Counted from the first letter of the stretch, positions 1-7,325 are shown. The stretch is DNA of 15,759 nucleotides from Gammaproteobacteria bacterium (GCA_015767355.1 JADWMH010000002.1:1-15759), one strand, 5' to 3'. Numbers and translations are program-made. The notes: generated from the letters alone by a model not told the origin.

Positions 1-499
1 TATCGGCAATCATCCTGGCTTTTTCATTGGATGTGGATGTTCCGATGACGCAGCTCTTTTCCCCACCCAGCCTGACTACCATTAACTCAGACTTTAGCTT
101 GCCTGTCTCCAGATCACTGCCGGCTATCCTAAAGATCAAGGCAATAAGGGAGTCTCCTTTATAGCGCCACTCTGCAACTTTTCCGGATACAAAGGGAAAT
201 GCTCCGGGCTCATTGCGCATGACATCATTATACAGGTCAATCACCGTCTCCTCGCCGCTCTTGATGACGATCCAGCTTCTTGAATCCCCGCCAATATGAA
301 AAACCCGGTACCTCTCTCTGCCGGGACACTCCGCAGTGAAATAGTCAATTTCCGCATCGCCCTCCTGCTCCGATGACTCGATGACATCGCACTTTTCCAG
401 ACTTGTATAAACCGATCGATAGCCCGCATCGGCGGCCCATGAAAGTGTGTGCATCGAGAGAATTGCCAGGGATAGTGCAGACATAAGGATAGTTTTCAT
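1..499 (-). CDS. Secreted hypothetical protein, 3' end outside window
   Basis: I do not recognise this family. Reading leftward from an ATG at 499-497, the frame stays open for 166 codons to the window edge, so the C-terminus is missing. Residues 1-22 (MKTILMSALSLAILSMHTLS, then WA) form a Sec signal peptide, with likely cleavage after WAA, so the product is probably periplasmic. The mature part begins AGYRSVYTSLEKCDV and is mixed alpha/beta and hydrophilic. Three cysteines are visible (in EKCDV, AECPG and KSCVIG), and there is no CXXCH heme motif. A GAAGG ribosome-binding site lies 8 bases before the ATG, which supports this start. It follows the SCO gene by 61 bp on the same strand. A perfect 10-bp palindrome, TGACCGGTCA (523-532), sits just upstream and could be chance or an operator. 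Membership of the respiratory operon is possible but unproven. Confidence 0.75.
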   Translation of the reverse strand, partial: MKTILMSALSLAILSMHTLSWAADAGYRSVYTSLEKCDVIESSEQEGDAEIDYFTAECPGRERYRVFHIGGDSRSWIVIKSGEETVIDLYNDVMRNEPGAFPFVSGKVAEWRYKGDSLIALIFRIAGSDLETGKLKSELMVVRLGGEKSCVIGTSTSNEKARMIAD

Positions 500-560
500 G
501 CGATTTACCTTCGATATATTGATGACCGGTCAGCAGAAGCTACAGCGATCATCATACAGG

Positions 561-1157
561 TTAATTGTCGTTCAAAACGTGACGTATTGCTTCGAGGATA
601 ACCGAAGGCGGTGTTGCATGGGGGAAGATAAAGCGGAGTTCACCATCCGGGGCAATCAGGTAAATCACGGCTGAGTGGTTGACCGAGTAGCCGAAGGCGG
701 AGCCTTTGAGTTCTACCTCGTAGTATTGTGCGCCATAGAGCGCCGCAGCCTCGGCGACCTCTTTCTCGCTTCCGCTCACACCGATCAGGTTCGGATGGAA
801 GTAGGCGACATACTCATCCAGCAGTTCAAATGTATCCCGCGTGGGATCGACGCTGACGAATACTCCCAGCACTCTCTTCAACTCCTCATCATCGAGTTCA
901 TTCAGCGCCTGGGTCATGAAGGAGAGCGACGTCGGGCAGATATCCGGACATTTGGTGTAGCCGAAATAGAGCAGCACCACCTTGCCGCGATTCTCCTTGA
1001 GAGAGAAAGGGCCTTTGCTGGAGTGAAGTGTAAAATCTCCGCCCGGCGGGGCTTCGGTGATGCCGGGCACAGCATCTTTTTGCGCGGGTTGATCTTCGGC
1101 GATTGCTCCAAAGGAGAGTAGTAGTCCGAGTAACAGAATTAAATTTTTATAAAACAT
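561..1157 (-). CDS. SCO1/SenC/PrrC family copper-binding thioredoxin-fold protein
   Basis: This is a 198-aa exported or membrane-anchored SCO protein. Family members bind copper through a CXXXC pair plus a distal histidine and either deliver copper to cytochrome oxidase CuA or act as periplasmic thiol reductases. The motif GYTKCPDICP gives C70 and C74, and VNHSAVIYLI gives H161, so all three ligands are intact. VDPTRDT (103-109) is also typical. I start at 1157 because MFYKNLILLLGLLLSFGAIA is a clean signal or anchor sequence. The frame is open upstream to an ATG at 1289, but that would put 44 atypical residues before the signal. Neither start has a good ribosome-binding site. The gene lies 178 bp after the multiheme cytochrome gene on the same strand. 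No CuA oxidase subunit is visible, so its target may be the neighbouring complex or the cupredoxin-like protein encoded at 9782. Confidence 0.9.
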   Translation of the reverse strand: MFYKNLILLLGLLLSFGAIAEDQPAQKDAVPGITEAPPGGDFTLHSSKGPFSLKENRGKVVLLYFGYTKCPDICPTSLSFMTQALNELDDEELKRVLGVFVSVDPTRDTFELLDEYVAYFHPNLIGVSGSEKEVAEAAALYGAQYYEVELKGSAFGYSVNHSAVIYLIAPDGELRFIFPHATPPSVILEAIRHVLNDN

Positions 1158-1183
1158 AAGTGGAAACCGGGGTTGATAGCTGT

Positions 1184-1199
1184 CGTGATTTTCGTGGTT
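1184..1199. repeat. Single degenerate copy of the TTCGTGG-type repeat
   Basis: CGTGATTTTCGTGGTT in the gap between the SCO and multiheme cytochrome genes resembles one arm of the dyad at 13036-13106. No partner arm is visible. The rest of the 1158-1335 gap shows no gene, terminator or convincing promoter. Confidence 0.35.
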
Positions 1200-1335
1200 G
1201 AAAATAAGTCTGGTTGCCAAATCATGGTGGATGCGGCAAAAAAGACGCCTTATCCCCCCTACGGTGAGTGCAAACATAGGAGTGGCCATCTGACCACGAT
1301 TGATGCGCTTCGTACCTCAACACATCCTATGACAG

Positions 1336-3750
1336 TCACACATCGCCTTTTCTTTGTGATCTCACCAGCAGCAATCCCGCCAGGAACACCAGCAATGCAA
1401 TACCTGCCGGCAAACCATACACCCTCGCAATATCCAGCTCGGGCGGCAGCACCAGCCAGTACCAGGTCGAGAGGGTGTGCTTTGCGCCGGCTTCACCATT
1501 ACTGCCGTCCCAGTTTGCAAAGGAGATGGGGATGAATTGCCCTTCATCGAATAGCACGTCGCCATCGGCAGTGTGTCGCGGACGTTTCATCAGCACGCGC
1601 CAGCGGCCGTCTTTCCACTCGCCATTTGCGCTCAGACTGACGTCCTTTTCACGCGGCGTCAATTTCTTGTCGGGGCCGCTGCCATCCAGCAGCATGCCCG
1701 CCGCTTCGCGTTCAGGCTCTACACTGCCTGCGTTCCAGTACCAGATGGTGGTCTTGTGTTTGGCGTCACCGTGGCGGTAGAGCGGCTTCTCAACCATCGG
1801 CGATGACATATAGGCCTCTTCATGCGGGAACTGGATGGCGACAGCATCCGGGTGCATCTCAAGATTTTCATCCTGGAGCTCAGTGAAATATTTGATACCC
1901 GGACGGCTCTCGGTGCGATCATCCACATCCAGCAGGAAGGCGATCTCCTTGTCGTTGTAGATGGTGCGCACCGTAACCGCATCATTGAGCGGCGTAAACA
2001 GGCGCTCCTCCTTGATGACATTCGGCACCAGGTGCAGTGTTGTTGCCGGCGCCTGGCTCCAGCGCTCATCATCCAATGATTCGGGCAGGCTGCCCTCCAC
2101 CTTCATGCCGGTAACAACAGGGGCATCCTGCGGCTGAACCGAGGTATCGCGCAGGCTGTAGACAAAGTTGGAGATATGCCAGCGGTCTTCGAGGCTGACC
2201 GGATCCTTGTTGCCCTCCTCGATGGCGCGATGCGCCGGCATCGGCGTACCCATGATGCCGATAGAGAGACGCGAATAGATCGACTTGATGGTCAGATCGC
2301 GCTCATTCTCCGCAGCATCCAGGGATTGGGTGGCGCGCCACGTCCAGGGCTTGGTGAGGTTGCGCGGCCAGATTCGATTGCCCCAGTCGTCCTCCAGCTT
2401 CTTGCCCGAAAGGATATTGCCTCGGCCCTCGTCACCATGGCACTCGGTGCAGGATTTGATAAATGCCTGTTTGCCTTTAGCCACAGACTCCTCGGAATAA
2501 GCGACCTGTCCATCCAGCGGTTCCACATCGGTAATCACCTGGAAATCCGTTTTGGTATAAAAACCATCATCATCGAAGGCTTCGTCGTCCGCATCCTCCG
2601 GCGGCCAGGCCAGGGTGATATCAAAGCCCTTGATCACCGGAACCAGGCTGCTGATCTGCTCATCCGTCAACAGCGCACGCCCCTTGATGCCCCAGCCGGG
2701 CATGGCAGTGCCGGGAAGTCCCAGCTTGATGGTATTGAAGAGATCCTCGTCCCGCGGCAGTTGAGTGCCGGGAGAGGTTTTGTACTTGAACAACGCCAGG
2801 CTGAAATCCCTGGGCTTGGGATACATCAGTTCCATCGCCACGCCGTCGCCGGCGCCCTGTTCGCCATGACAGACTTCGCAGCGGAACTTGTAGAGCTCCT
2901 TGCCCATCATGTTTTTGCGCCTGGCCAGCACCTCATCCTTCATGCCGGTCACGGTCCTGGAAATTTCCGCATCCCAGATTCGGGGCACCTGGCCGTTGTA
3001 ATCGAACAGGAAGTTGATCACATTCCAGATATCCTGCTCGCCGAGCATCTCGTGCCACACCGGCATGGCCGAGTTCCACGGCGTGCCCTCGACAGGCAGC
3101 CCCGGGCCGCCGGTGGCGATGCGCCAGAAGAGAAACGCCTCCTGCAGCTGGGGAATAATGGTCGGGTCCTGAAAGTTGATGGGCTGCGGGTTGAAACCGG
3201 GGCCATAATGCCCCTGGCCGTCCAGCAGATCGCCATGGCAATAGAAGCAGTTTTGATAGTAGATGTCCCGTCCGGCCGTGACCGACTCGCGATACTTCTC
3301 CCAGCCAGCCTCCTTATCTTTTGCCAGGGTATCAAGAATTTCGTTGCGCACCGGATTTTCCAGCGTGGCCAGATCATAGGTTTTATTGAACACCTTTAGC
3401 TTGGCCGGAGGCGCCGGGTGCACTTGGCGCAGCTCTACCGGGGCTTCATTCGATGGCTTGACCATTCCGTAGACGACATAAGCTATCAGCAGCGGTACTG
3501 AGATGAGAAAAAACCAACGCAGCAGCGACTTGTTGTCATCACGCAGCGTGGAGAGAATCGGCGCCTTGAACTCGGCCCACTTTTTGTCATCAAAGGCAAA
3601 ATAAAGCAGGATGCCAATGATGGTGATGATCATATACTGGATCATCAGCGTCTTCGGCAACAGCGGCGGGAAGGCGTTGTCAAAAATCAGCCAGGCGGCG
3701 ACGGCGGCAATCAGGGCCTGCCAGAATGCGCTAATCCTGAAACCTTTCAT
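1336..3750 (-). CDS. Membrane triheme cytochrome c fused to ethylbenzene dehydrogenase-type heme b domain
   Basis: An 804-aa electron-transfer protein. The N-terminus has three membrane segments (about 8-26, 34-53 and 78-97). Three cytochrome c domains follow: CFYCH (168-172), CEVCH (291-295) and CTECH (434-438). Each is followed by a candidate axial Met in an MP motif (M229, M350, M504). Residues about 545-770 resemble the EB_dh domain, the heme b subunit fold of ethylbenzene and DMS dehydrogenases and nitrate reductase gamma. Its end, FANWDGSNGEAGAKHTLSTW, contains K757, a plausible heme b ligand by analogy. A last membrane helix (777-797) ends in RSQRKGDV. The start is set by GGAG 8 bases before the ATG and an ATGA overlap with the upstream diheme gene. 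No molybdopterin catalytic subunit is nearby, so it is probably an electron conduit rather than a hydrocarbon enzyme. The domains are clear; the physiological role is inferred. Confidence 0.9.
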   Translation of the reverse strand: MKGFRISAFWQALIAAVAAWLIFDNAFPPLLPKTLMIQYMIITIIGILLYFAFDDKKWAEFKAPILSTLRDDNKSLLRWFFLISVPLLIAYVVYGMVKPSNEAPVELRQVHPAPPAKLKVFNKTYDLATLENPVRNEILDTLAKDKEAGWEKYRESVTAGRDIYYQNCFYCHGDLLDGQGHYGPGFNPQPINFQDPTIIPQLQEAFLFWRIATGGPGLPVEGTPWNSAMPVWHEMLGEQDIWNVINFLFDYNGQVPRIWDAEISRTVTGMKDEVLARRKNMMGKELYKFRCEVCHGEQGAGDGVAMELMYPKPRDFSLALFKYKTSPGTQLPRDEDLFNTIKLGLPGTAMPGWGIKGRALLTDEQISSLVPVIKGFDITLAWPPEDADDEAFDDDGFYTKTDFQVITDVEPLDGQVAYSEESVAKGKQAFIKSCTECHGDEGRGNILSGKKLEDDWGNRIWPRNLTKPWTWRATQSLDAAENERDLTIKSIYSRLSIGIMGTPMPAHRAIEEGNKDPVSLEDRWHISNFVYSLRDTSVQPQDAPVVTGMKVEGSLPESLDDERWSQAPATTLHLVPNVIKEERLFTPLNDAVTVRTIYNDKEIAFLLDVDDRTESRPGIKYFTELQDENLEMHPDAVAIQFPHEEAYMSSPMVEKPLYRHGDAKHKTTIWYWNAGSVEPEREAAGMLLDGSGPDKKLTPREKDVSLSANGEWKDGRWRVLMKRPRHTADGDVLFDEGQFIPISFANWDGSNGEAGAKHTLSTWYWLVLPPELDIARVYGLPAGIALLVFLAGLLLVRSQRKGDV

Positions 3751-4577
3751 CCTTTTTTCTCCGCCAGAAAGTTCACAATCATCTGCAACTCGTTGACCGT
3801 CATTTTTGTGCCGAAATCAGCAGGCATCGCCGGAGGGAAGCCTTCCACCAGCACGGCATTGGGATCGAGAATGCTCTCCCTGATCTCTTCGGGAGTGAGG
3901 CGCTCACCGACATCAACCAACCCGGGACCCACCAAAGTGTCTTTGCTGTCCATTGCATGGCATGTGAGACAGGCATACTTGGCCATGGCTTCATCGGCAG
4001 TAGCCGCAGGTGCGGGGGCAGCAGCGCTGCCGCCTGCAGGCGCTGCAGCCACTTCCGCGGCCGCTTCGGCCGTGGGCAGTGCTACCGTCACCTCGTTGCC
4101 GTCCTTCGCCTGCAGATAGGCAGTGATCGCGTCCATCTCCATGGAGGAGAGCTCGATGGGCGCCTTGTCGATCACGGGCATCGGGGACTCGCTGTCATTG
4201 CTGCCCTTCTTGCCCCAGGTGGCCACCACATACTTGCTCGGATCGAGCATCGATTCCAGAATGTAGCCGGCCGCGTCTTTCGCCTCTCCCCGGTAGCGTT
4301 CATCCGCCAGGCGCTCGATGCTCAACGCCACCATATCCTCACCCTGAATATCAGGCGCACGCCCCAGAGGCGGCGGTTTGTGGCACAGCGTGCAGGTGCC
4401 CTTGTTGCTAAAGAGATCCTCACCCAGGGCGACGAAGTCATCCATGGTCAACGATCCCAGATCCACCTGTTTTTCCACCGGCGCTTCACCTTTTATCTGC
4501 GGAAGCAGATAGGTCAGCAGCGAAAAAACCAGCGTCAAACCGATACTGAAGCTGAGAGTTTTGAAAAGTATCTTCAT
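3747..4577 (-). CDS. Membrane-anchored diheme cytochrome c
   Basis: A 276-aa protein with one N-terminal membrane anchor (about 6-25) and two periplasmic cytochrome c domains. Heme motifs are CTLCH (62-66) and CLTCH (203-207). Candidate axial methionines are M133 (ESPMPVI) and M251 (PPAMPADFG). An Ala/Pro-rich flexible linker (about 168-193) separates the two domains, as in cytochromes that swing between partners. I chose the ATG at 4577, not the upstream one at 4655, for three reasons: it overlaps the CydA-like stop as ATGA, GGGAG lies 7-8 bases before it, and it begins directly with the anchor. Its stop overlaps the next gene, again as ATGA. This tight coupling between an oxidase-like core and a multiheme protein suggests it relays electrons between them. 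Which way the electrons flow cannot be read from sequence. Confidence 0.92.
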   Translation of the reverse strand: MKILFKTLSFSIGLTLVFSLLTYLLPQIKGEAPVEKQVDLGSLTMDDFVALGEDLFSNKGTCTLCHKPPPLGRAPDIQGEDMVALSIERLADERYRGEAKDAAGYILESMLDPSKYVVATWGKKGSNDSESPMPVIDKAPIELSSMEMDAITAYLQAKDGNEVTVALPTAEAAAEVAAAPAGGSAAAPAPAATADEAMAKYACLTCHAMDSKDTLVGPGLVDVGERLTPEEIRESILDPNAVLVEGFPPAMPADFGTKMTVNELQMIVNFLAEKKG

Positions 4578-6454
4578 GCACTCTCTCCCGCTGCAACAGG
4601 TTTCACCTGCCTGGTTTCGCTGAGATTGGCAACCCAGAACATAAACAGCAGGCACAACAGAAACAATACGGTGACGAGAGTGATCATGTTGCCTGCATAG
4701 GCAATGGTCGGAATAAAGTTATCCGGCGAGTTGTCCTTCATCACCGTATAGACATGCCAGTGCGTTTTGACTGAAGAGCGCACATACCCCATCAGCCCCA
4801 TCAGCCAGGTAAATGCAATCGGCAGCGCAAACAGCGCATATTGCGCCCTGTCGGGGATGCGTCCCCAGTGCGACGGCAGGGTTTTGGCATTTTTGAACAT
4901 CAGGGCATCGATAATGATGCCGGAGATGATGACCACCAGCGTGGATGCGACCTGCGCGACAGAAGAGCCCACCTTGTAGACGGTGTTGGTGAAGTATCCG
5001 TAATAGACGCCGAGGAAGATGATATTGGCAATGGCTACCACGTAGATCGCCACCATCAGGGCATTGCCGACAGGCGCCCAGCGAACCGTCGCCACCTTGT
5101 CGGAGCGCCGGTAGAGCTGGAATGAGAGAAAGGTGACGATCAGCATCAGATTCACTGCGATATTCTTCGCCGGCATGATGCCAAGGGGACCAAGAATGCT
5201 GTGGTGGGTGCCGCCAAGCTGTGCAATTTCGGAAGCGGAGAGCATCAAGGTGTGCGGCGTTATCCAGATCAGAAAGGTGACTACCAGGATCAGGGCGATG
5301 AATTTGACCAGCCATTTATAGCGCTCCGAACCGTCGGTGCGCGACATGCCTGCCCACAGATAGAAGTTGCCCGCCAGCAGAATGGTGCCGATGAGCACCG
5401 CCTGAAGGATAAACAGCCACGCCAGGATGCCGCCCATCGCCGTGATGCCCATCTGCTGCGAGTAGGCGTAAATCTCCGCCATCAGCCAGTATCCGGCGAA
5501 CGGCAGCGGCAGAAAAGCCAGGATGGCGATGAAGTTGGAGGTATAACCCATCCAGTCGTAATGCGCCCGCTTCTCGGGATCACTGCTGCTGAGAAACTTG
5601 AACGCGGCATAGGCACCCACCACGGCTCCGCCAAAGGCGATATTGGCGATGAATCGGTGCAAATTGATCGGATTCCACAAGGGGCCCTTCATCACCTCCC
5701 AGATATTTCCGACCACTGCTCCCACCTCGTTGACGCCTGAAGGCGCCATCATGAATGTCGCCCAGGAGTTGGCGAGCACCATGATGGTCAGCCCCGAGGC
5801 ATTGAGCATCAGACCGAGTGAGAGGTGCACCCACTTGAGGTTGCCGTAACGGAAAGCATTCCAGCCATAGTAATAGGTGTAGAGAAAAAAGCTCTCGAAG
5901 AAGAACAGCCCGGCGTAGACCAGCCACTGCGCGCCGAAGACGCGCATCATGTAGGCCATGAAATCCGGATAAAGCATAAACAGGGCCAGCGCCAGCGAGC
6001 CGCCGAAAATCGCCGTGATGGAGAAGCCGGTCAGGCTGATCTTCATGAACTCATGCGCCATGTCATCATAGCGCTCATCACCGGTAAACAGCCCTACCAG
6101 CTCGATGATCAGTACGAACAGCGGTACAGCCAACACCAGCGCGCCGAAAAAGAGATGCAGCTGCGCCAGCACCCACACAATCGCCCTGCTGCTGACGCCG
6201 ATGTCGGGATAATCCGAGCGCGCCGGCCTGGGCGCAGCCATGGGCTCGGCTGCCTCGGCCTCTTGCGCTGCCGCTTCGGATTCAACCTCCAGCGGAGGCT
6301 GGCCTGTCAACTGCACCCGGCCGACAGGCGCAATGCGATCTGCAATATCCCCCACTCCCGGGTCTGCGGCCTGCACAGGTGCAGTGATACCGAGAAACAG
6401 CAGCGTCAACAGCAGTGACATGGTGAACATTCTTGCTAAATTGCCATGCATCAT
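4574..6454 (-). CDS. CydA-like (cytochrome bd superfamily) membrane subunit
   Basis: A 626-aa polytopic protein with about 13 membrane helices. It is preceded by a signal-like sequence (1-29, ending APVQAA) and an Ala/Glu/Pro-rich stretch (about 56-80). The first half aligns by eye with CydA. AQLHLFFG puts H100 at the conserved heme ligand (E. coli H19). FFFESFFLYTYYYGWN matches FFLESTFVGLFFFGWD, so E187 is the conserved acidic residue. MVLANSW and an NP dipeptide (261-262) also match. At the heme b558 His position (E. coli H186) there is Ala270, with a His four residues earlier. The Met393/GRQPW region is replaced by FAGYWLMAEIYAYSQQMG. The protein exceeds canonical CydA (about 520 aa) by several helices, and no CydB lies beside it. 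GGAG 7 bases before the ATG supports the start. It resembles the non-quinol branches of the bd superfamily, such as Nitrospira bd-like proteins. Oxygen reduction is inferred. Confidence 0.85.
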   Translation of the reverse strand: MMHGNLARMFTMSLLLTLLFLGITAPVQAADPGVGDIADRIAPVGRVQLTGQPPLEVESEAAAQEAEAAEPMAAPRPARSDYPDIGVSSRAIVWVLAQLHLFFGALVLAVPLFVLIIELVGLFTGDERYDDMAHEFMKISLTGFSITAIFGGSLALALFMLYPDFMAYMMRVFGAQWLVYAGLFFFESFFLYTYYYGWNAFRYGNLKWVHLSLGLMLNASGLTIMVLANSWATFMMAPSGVNEVGAVVGNIWEVMKGPLWNPINLHRFIANIAFGGAVVGAYAAFKFLSSSDPEKRAHYDWMGYTSNFIAILAFLPLPFAGYWLMAEIYAYSQQMGITAMGGILAWLFILQAVLIGTILLAGNFYLWAGMSRTDGSERYKWLVKFIALILVVTFLIWITPHTLMLSASEIAQLGGTHHSILGPLGIMPAKNIAVNLMLIVTFLSFQLYRRSDKVATVRWAPVGNALMVAIYVVAIANIIFLGVYYGYFTNTVYKVGSSVAQVASTLVVIISGIIIDALMFKNAKTLPSHWGRIPDRAQYALFALPIAFTWLMGLMGYVRSSVKTHWHVYTVMKDNSPDNFIPTIAYAGNMITLVTVLFLLCLLFMFWVANLSETRQVKPVAAGESA

Positions 6455-6473
6455 ACCCGGACTCCAGTCATCC

Positions 6474-6662
6474 TCACCCTGCCGGGGTGAGATCCATGTT
6501 CAGAGGCAGGCCCTGCATGCCCATGATGAGATGATTCAAACCATAAAAAAGAACCAGCACGATCGCAAAAGCAATCACCACTGACAACAGCGTAGTGAAG
6601 ATGCCTATTTTGCGCTTCTCTTCCATCTGTTTTCCCATCTCATCTTCCATTTGCTTTTCCAT
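6474..6662 (-). CDS. Small single-span membrane protein (62 aa)
   Basis: A 62-aa protein with a charged amphipathic N-terminus repeating the pattern MEKQMEDEMGKQMEEKRK (1-18). One strongly hydrophobic helix (about 19-47) and a short tail ending DLTPAG follow. It has no cysteine or heme motif. It lies 19 bp before the CydA-like gene and 13 bp after another small membrane protein, so it is almost certainly cotranscribed. Position and size recall the small accessory subunits of bd and cbb3 oxidases (CydX, CcoQ), but I see no sequence match to either. Several in-frame ATGs near the N-terminus (residues 1, 5, 9 and 13) leave the exact start uncertain; the first has a GGGGCGAG purine run upstream. 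Confidence 0.7.
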   Translation of the reverse strand: MEKQMEDEMGKQMEEKRKIGIFTTLLSVVIAFAIVLVLFYGLNHLIMGMQGLPLNMDLTPAG

Positions 6663-6675
6663 TTCTCGCCCCGTC

Positions 6676-6846
6676 CTAACCGTGATGAACTGTGACGCCG
6701 CCCGAATAGATCAGCAGCCAGTAGAAAAACACCAGGATTGCCACCAGAATTCCGATGAACAGCTTTGGACCCCAGTTTTGCCCTTCATTCTGATCATTTT
6801 CCGGGACGGGTTGCCTGCCCTCTTTATCTTCAGGCGTTTCAGCCAT
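6676..6846 (-). CDS. Small single-span membrane protein (56 aa), first gene of leftward operon
   Basis: A 56-aa protein starting MAETPEDKEGRQPVPEND. It has a hydrophilic, acidic N-terminal half, one membrane helix (about 30-48, FIGILVAILVFFYWLLIY) and a short tail ending VTVHHG with two histidines. I use the ATG at 6846 because a clear AGGAG sits 6 bases upstream. In-frame ATGs at 6852 and 6897 either abut the ribosome-binding site or lie before it. It is the first gene of the apparent operon leading to the CydA-like subunit, so it may be an assembly or stabilising subunit. The family is not recognised. The C-terminal HH pair could bind metal or heme, but that is speculative. Confidence 0.7.
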   Translation of the reverse strand: MAETPEDKEGRQPVPENDQNEGQNWGPKLFIGILVAILVFFYWLLIYSGGVTVHHG

Positions 6847-6975
6847 GCTCATCTCCTGACGGAATTCATTAGACAATATTTCTGAATAATTAAGCACAAA
6901 TCGAGCCAGCGATTACTAAGATGCAACTTTCATGGTGGGAATCGCTACGCTTTTATTACCCTACGCAGCTATATT

Positions 6976-7002
6976 CACCACGGAACACACGGACAACGCG
7001 GA
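6976..7002. repeat. CACCACGGA-type dispersed repeat fragment
   Basis: CACCACGGAACACACGGA followed by CAACGCGGAA matches the loose pattern (A)CCACGGA-N-ACACGGA seen as dispersed intergenic repeats in many environmental proteobacteria. It is related in style to the CCACGAAG dyad at 13036-13106. No partner arm was found. Confidence 0.5.
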
Positions 7003-7008
7003 ATATTT

Positions 7009-7088
7009 TGTCATCCCGAGGGAAGTGAGGTACGAACGACGAGGGATCTCGACGCACGAAGCACCAGGATCTCTCCTTCGTCGAGATG
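7009..7088. repeat. Palindromic intergenic repeat (GTCATCCCGAGGG...GAGGGATCTC type)
   Basis: The stretch begins TGTCATCCCGAGGGAAGTGA and continues with GAGGGATCTCGACG. This pattern (CATCCCGAG ... GAGGGATCT) recurs between genes of many bacteria. A perfect 9-bp inverted repeat, ATCTCGACG (7046-7054) and CGTCGAGAT (7079-7087), could form a hairpin with a 24-base loop. An alternative inner pair, CGAAG/CTTCG, also exists. Its role is unknown; it may be a mobile nonautonomous element. Confidence 0.6.
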
Positions 7089-7210
7089 AAAAACCGTAAA
7101 CCGAAAAGGAAGGATGCCAAACTTTCTTTTTCTTTAGCTGCAAACTGATGACTGAAAACCTGTACTATAATTTGCACATCACGACCCATTCACCACCCTG
7201 CAACGGCTAT

Positions 7211-7231
7211 AATTGAATAATTCATTCAATT
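7211..7231. promoter_or_regulatory. Perfect AT-rich dyad, candidate operator
   Basis: AATTGAAT (7211-7218) and ATTCAATT (7224-7231) are perfect inverted repeats around the 5-base spacer AATTC. The centre is about 66 bp before the start site expected from the promoter-like pair at 7252-7280, a usual place for an activator. TTGA and TCAA ends recall FNR/CRP sites, but the spacing is three bases too long for a standard FNR box. The regulator is unknown, and chance is possible in AT-rich DNA. Confidence 0.35.
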
Positions 7232-7251
7232 TCCCCCTGATATTTGCAGGC

Positions 7252-7280
7252 TTGAAACTGGCATAATATCTGCATATATT
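7252..7280 (+). promoter_or_regulatory. Candidate sigma70 promoter for the HEAT-led operon
   Basis: TTGAAA (7252-7257) and TATATT (7275-7280) are separated by exactly 17 bases and lie about 46 bp before the first ATG of the HEAT gene. Both hexamers are one or two mismatches from consensus. The assignment rests on sequence pattern only. Confidence 0.4.
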
Positions 7281-7325
7281 TAATGATCTATTGCTATTTA
7301 TTCATGAAGCCAGAATTCAATAATT

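Larger units (their letters stand above)
6847..7325. other. Divergent intergenic region between the two gene sets
   Basis: This 479-bp stretch separates the leftward oxidase-like operon from the rightward HEAT-led operon. I see no convincing gene. The left part holds two repetitive elements (6976-7002 and 7009-7088). The right 130 bp are AT-rich and hold a perfect dyad (7211-7231), a promoter-like pair (7252-7280) and isolated TATAAT hexamers (7166-7171, 7208-7213) without good -35 partners. Near 6908-6947 there is a 7-bp inverted repeat, AGCGATT/AATCGCT, with a 25-base loop. The leftward promoter must lie here, but I could not pick one out. No FNR-type box (TTGAT-N4-ATCAA) was found. Confidence 0.7.

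Noticed and set aside
523..532. TGACCGGTCA palindrome before the secreted protein gene
   Set aside because: A 10-bp perfect palindrome could occur by chance; with no repeated copy or known regulator it is not called as an operator.
1158..1289. N-terminal extension of the SCO protein to the ATG at 1289
   Set aside because: The 44 added residues are unlike SCO proteins and would bury the signal sequence; the ATG at 1157 directly begins a typical signal peptide.
2176..3399. Long 407-codon open frame on the + strand
   Set aside because: It lies opposite the triheme cytochrome gene, whose heme motifs prove the minus frame. The + frame has no recognisable domain and simply mirrors GC-rich codon bias.
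1336..3750. Ethylbenzene or DMS dehydrogenase catalytic function
   Set aside because: Only the heme b-type domain is present. No molybdopterin or iron-sulfur subunit gene is in the window, so hydrocarbon oxidation is not supported.
6956..7189. Short minus-strand open frames in the divergent spacer
   Set aside because: They are made largely of dispersed-repeat sequence (CATCCCGAG and CCACGGA types) and lack ribosome-binding sites or recognisable protein features.
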